From Prosopocoilus inquinatus (lineage: Eukaryota > Arthropoda > Insecta > Coleoptera > Lucanidae): DNA of 64,000 nt. The translations under genes and the position numbers were made by a program. Below, in pieces: positions 33,209 to 45,409 of this stretch. The number at the start of each line of letters is the position of its first letter. Position 1 is the first letter of the stretch. The stretch lies in the NCBI GenBank assembly GCA_036172665.1, contig CM069876.1, forward strand, positions 40,703,001-40,767,000, in the 5' to 3' direction. The notes below the pieces were generated by a model that did not search any database, was not told the origin of the DNA, and worked only from the letters and a program-made list of their open reading frames with translations.

Positions 33209-34570
33209 GTGAGTTATTATTAATTTGCATTTACGTTAATGTTTCTGTAAGCGGTTAAAGTTGGAACTTTAAACTAATGATCAAGGTCTGTTGTTCTTGC
33301 GTATAATTAATCGATTAATTAATTAATTAGCTGTGAATATTCCAGCCACAATATTTATATAAGCCGAGGATTAATTAAGTAACTCAGTGTGTTTCATTTT
33401 ACGCCCAATACTAATTTGTGTATTTGTTTATTTATTTATTTATTTATTGAATAAACGGGGTCTTTCTTTATTATCTTTATTACATTTGCCGTTAATAATA
33501 TGCGATGTGTATACGTACGAACGTCTCGGTTATTTATGTAACTTGCATCAGAGGTGAGTAACCAAAACGTCTTCGCCCACGCTCCTCTCGTCTTCTTGGT
33601 TGGTAATCGTGTTTGCGATTGCTCGTAATTGTATAAATAAATCGATTATTTTTGGGGGTGAAAGTTAGATTACGCGATGTTTTGCTCGAAATTCGCCTCA
33701 TTCTATCTTTAGCCCGGCTGACCTTCGCTGGAATTCTTGAAATACTTTGTTAACAAACGGCGAGTTTCATCGTTTTAATCGTGTTTACTTTTCTGTCAAT
33801 TCGTTTACTTTTATTGTTAACACTTTGCCTTCATTCTATTTATTATTGGTAGTTTTGCTAATTATTTTGCAACCTACTTCAGGGCTAAACGAGAAATCAT
33901 CAAGCGCACAGTGGCGTAGTAAAACAAAATTCACTAAGGGCACCGGCGCTTTTCGATAGCACTGAAATTATACCAATTGAAGCGTTTTACCTTAGCCAAC
34001 GGTAACAAGGAGCATATGAGAAACGTGTTTGATTGGTTGCAATGGAGGAGCTAACTGCACATCTTCAGTATGCAGTCATTGCAAACTATTGACTAAATTA
34101 AAAGTCTTCAATCGGTTTATATTCGGTTGATGTCCCAGCGGAAATCAGATCGTGTTATAAAAATTTCTGTTTTTTAATGAAGTAACTCTAACCTAATTTT
34201 CACATACGCTTTTCCCTACATCCTACACAAAAAAATAATTTTTTTTTTACTTTTAACAAGCATTGCATTAATTACACTCACCCCAATGGGTCATTAGGTA
34301 TTGACTTACGTAAAACAAACTGGTTAAAGTGATGACAAATATAAAAATGAAGATCATCAAGTGTATACCTACACTTCATGGACGCAATCTGTTCAAAAAT
34401 CCAAGCAAAAGTGTAACCCCGAAGACAAATTTCTTACTGAAGCACTCAAGTGAAATAAAACCCGCCATGTCAATCGTGTTTCTGTGTTTGTGTACTGCCG
34501 TATTATAATACATTAATGTATAAAATCTTTGCAACAAGTTGTTACTAATAAAGTGTATCTATCTATCCAG
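33209..34570 (+). other. morgue 5' UTR intron (inferred)
   Basis: Runs from GTGAGT to ATCTATCCAG. It contains a (TTTA)n run at about 33425-33448 and no supported exon. The open frame at 33747-33959 is unlikely to be coding. Confidence 0.55.
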
Positions 34571-34581
34571 GTGTAATTGAC

Positions 34582-35790
34582 ATGAACGGTGAAAACCATG
34601 AGGAAAACAGCTTCGAAAACCTGTTACTCTACGTGGAAGACGGCAATCCGGAGGAGGACGACCTGGAATTTCACCACACCATAACCGCAGAGGTGGTGAT
34701 AGATCCTCAACTGGAAACCGATCGGCTCTTGATCCTGGAGAATAAAGAGTGCATTTACTGCAGTGGATTTTACGGGCCGTGCTTCGAGGAGACCGTGTGT
34801 CAGATGTGCCATGCCTTTTTATATCCGAATATGGCACCGGATTTGGATCACTTGACGCTGATTCCCGGGGAAGGGGATGATAGTGATAGTGGTAACGACG
34901 AGCCTGCCGATGATAACTACCATCCTGTGACCACCGTGGATCACTTGAATGGAGCGGGGGATGCCCCCGCGGTGGAAGTTGAAGGCCTAGCACAGCACCT
35001 GGATAGATTAGTGGTGCCCCAACACCACGTTGACATCAACATAGATCAATTGCCCCCCGAAATTCTAATCCACGCGTTTCAATTTTTGGATGATATATCT
35101 ATGTGGTCCGTGGGGCAAGTGAATGGTAGTTGGAGTAGCATTATGACGATGCACACCAATCAAGATTACTGGAAGAAATTCACGTTGATCCGCTGGCCGT
35201 TGTTAAATCTCGCCGATGAAGTTGAAGACTGGTATAGTTTGTACACGTCCATGATGCAAAGCAGCTGTTGCATGAAATGCATAAGACAGATGGCCGCTCG
35301 CGAGTGTGGTACTGGGGAAGAAAGTTCATGGCGCAAGCACCGTTTAAGAACGGAATTGCGGACTCTAAGAACCGACCCTCCGGATGGTATACAGGCGAAG
35401 CCCTTGGACCCAATCTACAGTCACTGGCAGGCGACTATAATCGGGCCGGAAGGAAGCGCGTACGAAGGCGGAACTTTCTTCCTCTACATCCAAATACCCT
35501 ACACATACCCCATGTCGCCCCCATTGGTGAGATTCATCACGAAGATTTTCCACCCGAACATATCACGGCATGGGGATATCGGAATCGATTCTATCCACAG
35601 TAATTGGTCTTTAGCCCTCACCATCAGCAAAGTCCTGATCTCCATTCAATCACTGTTGACGGATCCGGTTTGTGACGTTTGCATGGAACCGGAAATAGGA
35701 CGGCTTTACCTCAGCGACAGGAACGCGTTCGAGGAACAGGCTAGGAATTGGACCTGGAGGCACGCAATGCACGAATATTTGCCGCACTGA
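34582..35790 (+). CDS. morgue: Morgue: F-box / E2-variant protein, 402 aa
   Basis: Orthologue of Drosophila Morgue, an SCF-type adaptor with a ubiquitin-conjugase-like domain that promotes Reaper/Grim-dependent apoptosis and lowers Diap1. Three parts in the known order are visible: a C-x2-C...C-x2-C zinc finger (C57, C60, C73, C76), an acidic linker (about 96-112), an F-box (about 155-200, INIDQLPPEILIHAFQFL) and a UBC fold (about 250-400) with HPN at 324-326. The active-site Cys of E2s is Gly334 (GDIGID where active enzymes have SICLD-type sequence), so it is a conjugase variant, as in Drosophila Morgue. The whole coding region is one exon. The Met at 34582 lies 11 bases after the acceptor, and no in-frame Met precedes it. 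It is shorter than the fly protein, mainly in the N-terminal and linker parts. Confidence 0.95.
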   Translation: MNGENHEENSFENLLLYVEDGNPEEDDLEFHHTITAEVVIDPQLETDRLLILENKECIYCSGFYGPCFEETVCQMCHAFLYPNMAPDLDHLTLIPGEGDDSDSGNDEPADDNYHPVTTVDHLNGAGDAPAVEVEGLAQHLDRLVVPQHHVDINIDQLPPEILIHAFQFLDDISMWSVGQVNGSWSSIMTMHTNQDYWKKFTLIRWPLLNLADEVEDWYSLYTSMMQSSCCMKCIRQMAARECGTGEESSWRKHRLRTELRTLRTDPPDGIQAKPLDPIYSHWQATIIGPEGSAYEGGTFFLYIQIPYTYPMSPPLVRFITKIFHPNISRHGDIGIDSIHSNWSLALTISKVLISIQSLLTDPVCDVCMEPEIGRLYLSDRNAFEEQARNWTWRHAMHEYLPH

Positions 35791-36430
35791 TCCGTTTTCA
35801 CCAGTATTATTAAGAAAAGTGAATTGGTTTTTTTTTTTGGACGCCCTGTGGACTTCTAATTACGAAGTAGACTTCTAGTGATCCGCAACTTATCATCGTA
35901 ATCATTTTATTTTTAAGGATTTTTTATTAATGTTAAATGTCGCTGATTATCTAAGCCTCTCCTTAAATTTTAAAGTCAGAAGTGTGTGTAATGTACTTTT
36001 AATTTCTCGTGTTAATTATAAACAGAGTTAATCAACTCTTATTAATTAAGTTTCACGAAGAATATGAAATAAATAATAGAGATCGGAATTACATATTTCA
36101 ACGTCATCATGCGGAGCATTCCTTTGTTGTTTTTACGACTCGCATTGGAATTTGAAAACTGGGGGTTCGCCTGAGCATTTCCAAAAAGATTTGACCATTG
36201 AAGACGAATCAAGATAAATTTGTCCCTTTTTAATAAACAAATCCCCTGTACTGTTCTTGATGACGTCGAAATATCAGATTCTGTTCTCTAGTAATAATTG
36301 ATTGCTTGCGATGGGTCGTACTTTCTATAGGTATAATTATCTCTGTCGCAAAGCGTGGAAATTAATTAAATTTTATAAACTATGTAAGTTGCCTTCTTGC
36401 AAATAAAATCTTGTTTTGTGTTGTTCATTG
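35791..36430 (+). other. morgue 3' UTR with poly(A) signals
   Basis: AT-rich sequence after the stop TGA. AATAAA occurs at 36068-36073 and again at 36402-36407; the second is followed by TTGTTTTGTGTTGTT, a GT-rich downstream element, so cleavage near 36425 is likely. Confidence 0.55.
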
Positions 36431-39400
36431 TTTTTAAAATCCCCGTAAGCCTCAAAATCAAAAGAAAATTAACGCTTATAAACTAAATTCTAATATTCCC
36501 GACAAAATTTAGCCAAAACAAAAAAAGAAGATGTTTTAACGAAAACTAAATAATTAAACAAGGCATTCAGAGTAAATTTTGATTTGTTTTGCTTTAACAA
36601 AAACAAGAATGCTGGAAGGCCCCACGTTTAACATCTGGTAGCTCATGTGCCAGATTTAAACTGTAAATATTACTTCAAATAATACGTTGTTGCCGAAGAG
36701 GACCATTATTTATTGTTGTTCATAATAAAACCCGCCCCTGCCGCTCGCTGCTAAAACACACAACGGCCTTCTTCGTTTTAATTAAGTTGGTCGGGCGAAC
36801 GAGAAGATTAATTGCGACTATCAGGAATTGGAAAGTTGGAATTGGAATGTACTAGTAGTTTTCCTCCAGGAGGAAATATGCAGTTTCTCTTTTAATGAAA
36901 CAGTAGGATTAGGTTTAAAGACTGAAAATTGATGATGGAAATTGTGGCGCCACGAATTATTTCATTGCAACTTTATCGCAACTTCAAGAGTTCAAGAGAA
37001 ATCAAATGATGATTGATGAATGTGCTTACACAGAGCAATTCAAGTCGTTTAAAAATAGTTCGATTGATTAGAGCAAGTGAATCTCAGCTGGTAATTGGTT
37101 CTTATTAAGTGGCGTTCGGGAATAGTTTCTTTCATAACTTCGAAAACGATTACTTAAATTGAGTCTTTAATCAATTTAATGAACGGATGCGTTTCTTAGT
37201 TAACTTCCAGCATTTTTTTTTCTTATTAGAGATCTTTAGGAGCAATTTGTCTTAATTGTCCAATGAAATGTTCAGAATACGGAATGAAGCCTCCTGAAAG
37301 ATGAAAAGACCAGAAATTTTATAAGCTTGGGACTATTGTGATATTTTATTCGGTTAATTAAGTTTTTAGGCATGTTTTGGGTTACGTTTTGAAATGAAAT
37401 TCTTAGTTGTTTAGATTCGCCTTCTGTTGCAGGTTTTCACTGGGAACATTGTTGAATGGGCGCAAAAATGTAATGAAGATTGTTTTAGTAAGGTTGTGAG
37501 CTGGTCTGTAAAAATGGTAAATACTTTAATACTTATTTAACACTTATTTATTTCCGAAAAAATATTTAAAATCTTTACACAAATTCGAGATAAAAATTAA
37601 CTAAATCTATTATTGTTAATTAATTACCTACTAAGAATGTTTTTACTGTTGCTACATAGATTTGATTAAATTTTGTTAACTTGTTAAGAGTGTCGTCAAA
37701 TTCGAAGCCCCCCTAATACTCACCTGGCAGGCGCAGCAAAACTTGTTTCATTAATTACACCTGTAAGCAGATAACAGAATGTCCAAGAAAGAATTTTTAT
37801 AGTTTGTGACTTTGAGCGAGGTCGCTCATAAAATTTTTGTTAGTGTCGTTACACATTTTATTAGGCAACTTTCATTTTTCTAATTGGGCCACCGTGTCTT
37901 AATTAAAGCGAAAAATAAAAGACACGCGCCACCAATAGAAAAAACTTTATAATCACAGTCCGGGGAATTTCGGACGTTCCTAGAAAGAATACGATTTTTT
38001 TTTGCATAGATTGTGGAGGTTAAATCTTTTAACAAAGTAGGTACAAGTTTTGAGTCGAATATGTGCCGATTTTTATGAAGACTAGTACGGCGTTCAATAA
38101 AAAAATGAGATTGCGGTCTCTATTCAAAGGAAATTGACGAGATTTATTGCCGAGCGAAGTTTTTTGCAACCACAAAAACATAAAAATGAAATCGAATTCA
38201 AAACAGATTTGATGAGCGTCGCATGGGGATGAAATAGGTTTATGCACTTGATATATTTTACTCTGTGTTAATTACACACTAATTAAAATAATTCAAAAGC
38301 AAACAGGAACAAAAAACGTAACTTTTACGAGTTTTTTTAAATCCTCGAACAAGAAAAAAAAATATCGTCTTTTGTAAGTAATTCAACATTTATTTTGAGT
38401 ATCTACGTATTTCGTGGAATTCAGGTGTCTTTCTTGCCTTTGTCCTAAGTGTTTCCATGGCAAAAGAAGTAAATGGGGTTTACTGTTTCGTGGCTTTCAG
38501 GCTTTCAGAGCACGCCTCGCGTCATTAAATATGAAACGGCGAGCCGACGCATCTTTCAGTTAATAAATCAGAAATGTAACGGGTGCTTTCTCTCGCTTCA
38601 GCTCCCGCTTTTGATTTGTGTTCAATTTAGCCTGCACTTAAAAATAAAACCAAGAACAGAGATCGAAATCCACCGGATGACATTGTCAGTACACGATTTT
38701 TGTCCCATCAGTATTAACTAACATAAAAATAAACCAATAAAGATCTAACAGCAAAGTTTAAGACTTAAATATGTTGAATCATTGACCTGAAAAATGTAAA
38801 GGGGGATGTGATTAGAACGGCGGAGAAGGGCCGGAATGCTGGGTCCTATATGTAGGGTCCTCTTAAAGAAAAGTCGCTTATAACTTTGCAATAAAACTTG
38901 GCGATGAAAGCAAAGCAATAAACGAAATACTCTGAACTGTAATATTTCTGTCTTTCATTTTATTGCCGAATTATGGGGGATGAAATCGATTCCCGTCGCC
39001 GCGCCGATTTAAATTTTCATTTTTGTGAAGTAAGAATACTTGTAAAGTTGGTGACTATGTAGGAGGAACTGAAAGTATTGAGAAATAACAAGTGGATAAG
39101 AAAATGATGCAAAGATTATTTAAAATTAAGGAAGGTAAAAGAGGATGAAAGAAAATGAAGAAAAAAATGTTTGCATTGGAAAAGCGTTGGGTTTCTTATT
39201 ATCAGGAAACAAACTGAAGATTGAAGTCTTTTTTTTTCAAAGAACAATAATTAATCTTATACTATTACTTCTGTTTTGCAAAAATAAAATCTAACAAGAT
39301 CATTTCTTTGCCTTCTTCATTGTTAACTTCTCATTTGCCTTTTTGTAATTTTAACATTTTTATTTTGTTTAATTTAATTGTGGAACCTTTTACTTCTACT

Positions 39401-40812
39401 ATTATTCGCTTGGAGGGTCTTAAAGAGCTCTGTAATGAAAGCAAGTATTCTTTATTTCTTTACATTCTTTATTATTGTTTATTTCTCTTTTGCTCTTTTT
39501 TTTTATCTGTGATGTTTGCCCAACGGGTTCCTAAGTCATGGACTTAACTTCACTATTTCTGCTTTGATTTTCATTTTGATCTTCTTCTTAGCGTTCCAAA
39601 ATTTTCCTCAGTGCTTTACTTTCTAATGCATTCAGTATTTTAAACTTTTTTTATCAAGTTGTTTTGCAAAATTTCTAATTCTTCTAATAAAATTTTGAAT
39701 TTTGCAAAAAAATATTAACTCGACATTCTTAAATACAGAAAAAAAGAATCAAAGATTTTATCACTCATTCTTGACAGAAAATATGCATGCTTGTAAGTTG
39801 TGTGTTTTTAATTTTTTCTCCTCGTTTTTTTTATTTTTATAATCACAGAGTATAATCAGGGTTCCCATTCATCGGGAAAACTGGGAATTTGTCGATTTTA
39901 ATACAAATGTCAGGGAAAACATTTTTTGAAGAACTGGATTTAAGTACCTTTTTTGATTAAAACTTTTAGACTTCCATTAAAAATACAAATTTGTTTTCTG
40001 AAATACAAAAAATTACATGATTTTGAGTATTAAAAATCTAGGAAAATTGTATAGTTTCAGTGCGAGCAACGATACAAACGGCTGCGTTCATTGGTAATAA
40101 TTGTTGGTATTACCTGTATACTAGGACTTCTTCTTCTTCTTCTTTTTGGGAGAATCTACTTTATTACTTTTTAAAGGGCAGGTTATTATATTGTTATTAA
40201 TTGTTTGCAATTGGAATAAGCAGGATATTCGTTATATGGGGGAATAATTTTTCAAATACCTTTGACTTGCAGATTTCCGTATAGTCATTTCCATAAGTTC
40301 GCATAGGCAAAACCAAAACAGATATCCCCAAAGCCCCTTCAAAATATCTGATGGTTAAAGTTAAAGGTAATTAAGTGATTATCTCCAGTAATGCCGGTGA
40401 AAATTAAAAAAAGAAGAAATTAGCAATTCTCGTGCGTCTATTTAAAAATTGTTTAAAAATGTAATTACCAAGGAGCGGATGACCTGAGGTTTTACTTAAG
40501 GTTATTCAAACCGTAATCATTATATTAAAATTATTTTTATGGAATCTTGTAAGTAAATTTATTTTATATTATATATACATTCATTCAACGACTTATAAGG
40601 TCTCGGGCAATGCAAATCGCCTGCATTCGTCATCAAAAACCTCAATTCCGCCGCTTACTGGTAATTACATTACATGACAAATAAATTTTTCTTACCTCCT
40701 TTAGTATAGGCAACCACACAATCTGCTGAGTTCATTGCTTTGCCTAACTCTAATGGGTGTCCGTTGAAAATTATTTATTTTTAGACAAACTGACTTTATT
40801 TTTTAATTCGGA
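36431..40812. other. No gene seen
   Basis: About 4.4 kb of AT-rich DNA without a supported exon. The + strand frames at 38473-38721 and 39308-39547 lie in skewed sequence and show no domain. Confidence 0.4.
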
Positions 40813-40991
40813 GTACTTTGATTATCGCTAAAAGCGAACTTTGTCATTGGTTAAACGAGCTTTGTCATTGGTCAAATGAGCTTTGTCATTGGTCAAACGA
40901 GCTTTGTCATTTCGAACGAGCTTTGTCACTGGTCAATTACGGAGAGCTACCAATGACAAAGCTCGCTTTTAGCGCCAAAACTTCAAAGCAC
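40813..40991. repeat. Inverted-repeat element with 21-bp tandem core
   Basis: The ends GTACTTTGATTATCGCTAAA and CGCTTTTAGCGCCAAAAC...CAAAGCAC are inverted. Inside, GAGCTTTGTCATTGGTCAAAC is repeated in tandem about five times (period 21, about 40836-40935) with one shortened unit, and once in reverse (ACCAATGACAAAGCTCG). The unit contains CCAAT/ATTGG. Probably a MITE whose arm expanded. Confidence 0.75.
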
Positions 40992-42280
40992 TTGATCGAA
41001 TGAAAAAAATTAAGAATATCTATATCTATTATTAAAATTAATTCTTTATAATTTTTAAAGTTAATTCAATAATTTCCTTCGCTAAAAAAAATACTAATCT
41101 TTGTCCGTCTGTTATTTCCGATTTGAAAACAGGAATATTTAAAAATTATGTAATTCCAGTCAATTGTGTCACGAAAAACCTAGAAAAATCAGAGAATATT
41201 TTAATGGAAATAAAGTGGAAACCCTGTAGTTCCTGTAATTTCCTTCTTTCAGTTTCATTTTCAACATTTCACCGGAGAAAGAATACATTGATCTGCTGTT
41301 TAAACATAAGTTTAGATAGAAAATGAGGAGCATAGAAAAATCAAGCTTTCGTTTTTACAGTTGTATTATACCTACTGAATTATCAAAATATGGCAGCTTC
41401 GTAATAAAACTGTTTGTATGACTGGTAGTTAAGGGAATCCTACATACAGGATGTTCTATTTTACAAAAAAATATTTGGAATGAAAGTTACTTCGTATATT
41501 GTGGAGCATACTTTTACATTAGTTTGGTGTATGCAGAGTTTTTCTGTTGATGTTAGTGCTTCAGCAGATGGAACATTTTTAAACGATTTGTTGAGAAGGG
41601 CGTCAGTTGATAACTCTCATTTTTTGTGAAACGAGTAACAAGAGAATTATGAAGGAAGCTGCCTTAAGTGGAACACTGTGTATAGTCGCCGGTATGCTGA
41701 ATTCCAATAGTCTGGCTTCTCGTATTATGATTAGAATGACAAGAAGTGGTCGTCAACATATTTAAGGCCCTCTTTAGATTTAGGTTTTTTACTCTGAACA
41801 TATTTTCATCAAAGATTATTAAGGTTTTCACATCTTCGTGGAAACTTGGATGAATTATAAAAGAAAATAACTCATTAGTTGAAACATAATATTCTGTTTT
41901 ATTTCGCTTTTTTTTTGACTTTTTGACTCTTAATATTTATGTAGAAATGAATAATAGTTAATATTAATGACGCTGACAATCTAAAGGATTGGTGGAAGGA
42001 TTTCGGTGACCTTTGCGTAGGTACAATTTGTAATGAATTTCTTAAATTACTCCATTATTTCTAATGTCGTGTCATTAACTAGAATAGTTGGTGGATTGTT
42101 AGTTAGAAACTTCTAGTTTTATTGAGCGTTCCTGCTGGTTGTCGGTATTATCCCCGACAAGGAATTTTTATCGAAGGCTGATACAAAGGGAAGTTAAACT
42201 TAAGTGGCATTCAATACGTTTCATCCTTAATTACCTTCGACCAATAGACGTTTCAATTACTCCCTATTATCCCAGCTACC
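40992..42280. other. No gene seen
   Basis: No supported exon. ACATACAGGATGTTCTATTTTA near 41445 resembles ends of decayed terminal-inverted-repeat elements in this window. Confidence 0.35.
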
Positions 42281-43004
42281 GCAAAGAAAAAGTGGTCGGG
42301 AGCTTAGGCTATGGCTATGGCTATGACGGACGGGACTTCGTGTTTCCAAGACACGCAATATACATGCGCAGACGAAGTTCCATTGCACGTCGTCCCCCAA
42401 GTTCCACACATTTTCTCACGTACCATCGCGCACACCGTCCGCCGGAACAAAAGAGACCCAAGCCATTCCCATTTCCCATTCCGATCCCAATCCCAGCCGA
42501 TCGGTGGTAAAAGCCGGACATCCGTCGCAAGAGACAATAACGCGGTTGTATTAAGTCACGCGTTCCCGCCCTCCCGGTTCGAATTATGGATGCGATTTTT
42601 TTCTGAGAAAGTACCATCGCACATCCACATCCAGTCTTGTCTCGTCGTGTGATTGTACAACTCCGGTTAAGTTTACGGTATCTCAACAAGAGGCGAATGC
42701 TGAAGTAGTCGAAGCCACTCGTCAGTTGTTATGAGCCTTGCTTTATCGGTCGGCGTTAAACGCCGGGAAAACGAGCAAGTCGTCGCCGTGGTTTTTCGAT
42801 TTTTCATCGATGTGAATGTGCTTTGATTTCACTGGTGCAATGTTGACTAGCGCGATGAAGAATGGTTGTGGTGACTTCTACTGATATCGGCATACCGGTC
42901 ACCTATCACCAAAATTACTTGCGGGGAAGGTCAGTTGAGTAGCTTTTGATTGTTGCGCTGCGAATTTATTTATTTACTGTTATGCATCTATCTTTGTACC
43001 TTCG
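42281..43004 (+). promoter_or_regulatory. Possible promoter and first exon of an unidentified + strand gene
   Basis: GC- and CG-richer segment in AT-rich surroundings. It has short GGCTAT and TTCCCATTCC repeats (42303-42500), a TCAGTTG initiator-like site at 42722 and a strong donor CTTCG|GTGAGT (GT at 43005). The only frames before the donor are short. The downstream gene would lie beyond 43 kb, perhaps outside the window. No transcript evidence; unrelated GC-rich DNA is an alternative. Confidence 0.3.
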
Positions 43005-44284
43005 GTGAGTTACACGGTAAGTTAATTTAATGTAGAAGTTTACGGTTCATTTAAATCACGCCTGCGTGTAATGACGTCTCGAGCATGTGGTCAGCACGAA
43101 AACATTTCTCCTATGTTCGTCTGGCGTTCATTAAATCAACAAATTAGGAATTTTTAATAAGCCTTACTGTATTTCTTGCAAATTACTTGGAAGCGTTGTA
43201 ATTATATACACCGGCGAGGTTTATTTAAAAACGAGTGCCGCTTCCACTTCCACTTTACTACAATTTTTCACTTCCTTATTTCGTCGAGTGTCGCACAGTT
43301 AATAATAATAATAACCAATTTAATTATGAAAATTCGGAACGGTGTGCTGGACGATTCCGTTTTATCTGTAACATAATTTAACAGTTATTCATTTCTGATT
43401 TATACGGCGAGTTTACTTGCTGCACAGCTGGACGATTTTAAAATCCATAACGTAGATTGAATCCATCTATCATCATGACATTATTTCCGAGTTGTATCTG
43501 TAATAGATACAGCAGACTACTCTCAGTAATTGAAAATTGACAGAGTTATGGCAAGACCATTTCACAAAGAAATTCGTTATTCTCATTATAGGTCCAAAGT
43601 AGTCTTTTGTTCCATTGAACCACTCGTCCAAATGGGCGGCTTCTGAGGAAATTTCATCTGTAAAGTTACTCCAGATGAGGATTATCGAATGCTGCATGGA
43701 TTAAATCATTGTGCATTCAAGTATAACAATTTTCATTCAAGCTTGCGCCTGTGATAGTGTCCTTCTCTGAAGTGAAAGAACTTTGTGTTCAGTTTTGTAG
43801 GCTATGCCAAAAATTCAATAAGATTTTAGGAAAACAATATGTATTCTTTTCACGTCAACTTTGTCTTGCAACTATCTGTGGGGTGGAACTTCTTTAAAAC
43901 CCAACTGATCATCATCATTAATCATGGTCAACATGATCTTTATTGAACATAAGTTTCCCTGGAAAATTTTTTATTTTATTTTATTGAAATTAAATAGCGA
44001 AAATTGAGCTAAGCACCAACAAAATCCCATTTTGAAATTTTTGGCTAAAAAGTTGTTCGTGCTTCATGATTACTAAAAGGGGATAAGTAACAAAAGCCAT
44101 AGTTTTCCAGCAATTTCGATCTCCTAATAAAATACTTGCACTTTCATGACAAGTTTCTTGGCCATGCCAAAAAAAAAAATGATTTTAATACTTAACCTCT
44201 CTGCCTCATTTGCACCACTCTAGATTAGCTTTAATTGGCGATTATTTCCCAGGCAATCAATTATTGTAACATTTGCTTCTATAG
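43005..44284. other. No gene seen
   Basis: No supported exon or bounded repeat. Confidence 0.35.
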
Positions 44285-44575
44285 AGTTAACTGAAGCTTA
44301 AATAATGAAAGTAGTGCAAATGGCCCTTAGTAGTCTATTCTGTACCAAAACCATTAAATTTAAAGTTAACTGAAGCTTAAATAATGAAGGCTTAACTGAA
44401 GCTTAAATAATGGCCCTTAGGAGTCTATTCTGTACCAAAACCGTTAAATTTAAAGGGGTGTAAAATTTTGTTGCTATTGTAACAACCAATCACGGAACTG
44501 TATTTCAAATTTTAAAGGACCTCTAAATTTTAACAGCCTGTTAAAAAGTTACAGAATGCGCCCCTTATTCATTTA
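44285..44575. repeat. Composite repeat with direct duplications
   Basis: GTTAACTGAAGCTTAAATAATG occurs three times in variant form, and GGCCCTTAGTAGTCTATTCTG with TACCAAAACCRTTAAATTTA twice. The final part (TTTTGTTGCTATTGTAACAACC, then CTCTAAATTTTAACAGCC, ACAGAATGCGCCCCTTA) is an imperfect inverted repeat of the start, as in a fold-back MITE. The same family has a fragment at 14350-14470. Confidence 0.6.
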
Positions 44576-45409
44576 GTTACAATAAATTTCCAGTGGCGTA
44601 GATAGCGTGGGAATAAATCTAAAATACCTTGTAAGTCGCTGTTACAAACCCTTTTCTTTTTTTTCTCATTGAAATCATTCTAACCGAACCCCAGAACTTC
44701 ATCGACCAATCTTGCCATTTGCTGTTTTACCTTCCTGGATTAGTACAAATCATCGATTGTTTAGCTAGTTTCATTCAGTTCTGTGAATGGTAAACGTATG
44801 TTTAGTCAATAGAAACTAAATGACGTAGGAGTTCTTCCGATTGACGTTTCAAGCATGTTCAAGACGAAGGTGCGCTTTTGTTCGATTGTTGGCAAACATG
44901 ACAGCCATCACGTGCGATGTCTTTTATATGCAAATGTGAAAGTAAGACGTCTTATATGGTTTCTATACGTACGCCTCTGTCTTTTTAGCTTCGGCCAGCC
45001 ACTCGAAACGAATTGCTTTTTCTAAATCGCCCTTTCGGTTTTTGAAAATCACAGTTAGTTCGTTACCCTAATTGCAGTTCAAAATATGTTCACTCCAAAC
45101 TACGATTCAAAAAAGAGTAGACGACTCCATGTCCATTTTCGATTTTGATTTCAGAAGTTTTTTTTTAGAGAAAATTTTCCGACTTTGTCACTGCTTGGGG
45201 CATCTTAAAAATAATTTGAAAAATACATTTTTTTATCTGTGATGTATTCATCCTCAGAAAGAACCATTCAAAGACGGATATCGCCAAAATCCAATGGAAA
45301 TTTAAATTCCACAAGCATGTAAGAATTAATAAAAATAAAGAAAGAAGAAATGATGTGGTATGCAAGCGGTATACCTATTATTCGAACCTCTGCCTTGAAG
45401 TTGTGTTGT
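44576..45409. other. No gene seen
   Basis: No supported exon. CG-poor, AT-rich. Confidence 0.35.

Noticed and set aside
34559..34993. 144-codon antisense frame
   Set aside because: Lies opposite the morgue coding exon and is explained by its codon bias.
42139..42510. 123-codon + strand open frame rich in Pro, Arg and Tyr
   Set aside because: Built on short GGCTAT and CCCATT simple repeats, with competing frames on both strands and no recognisable domain.
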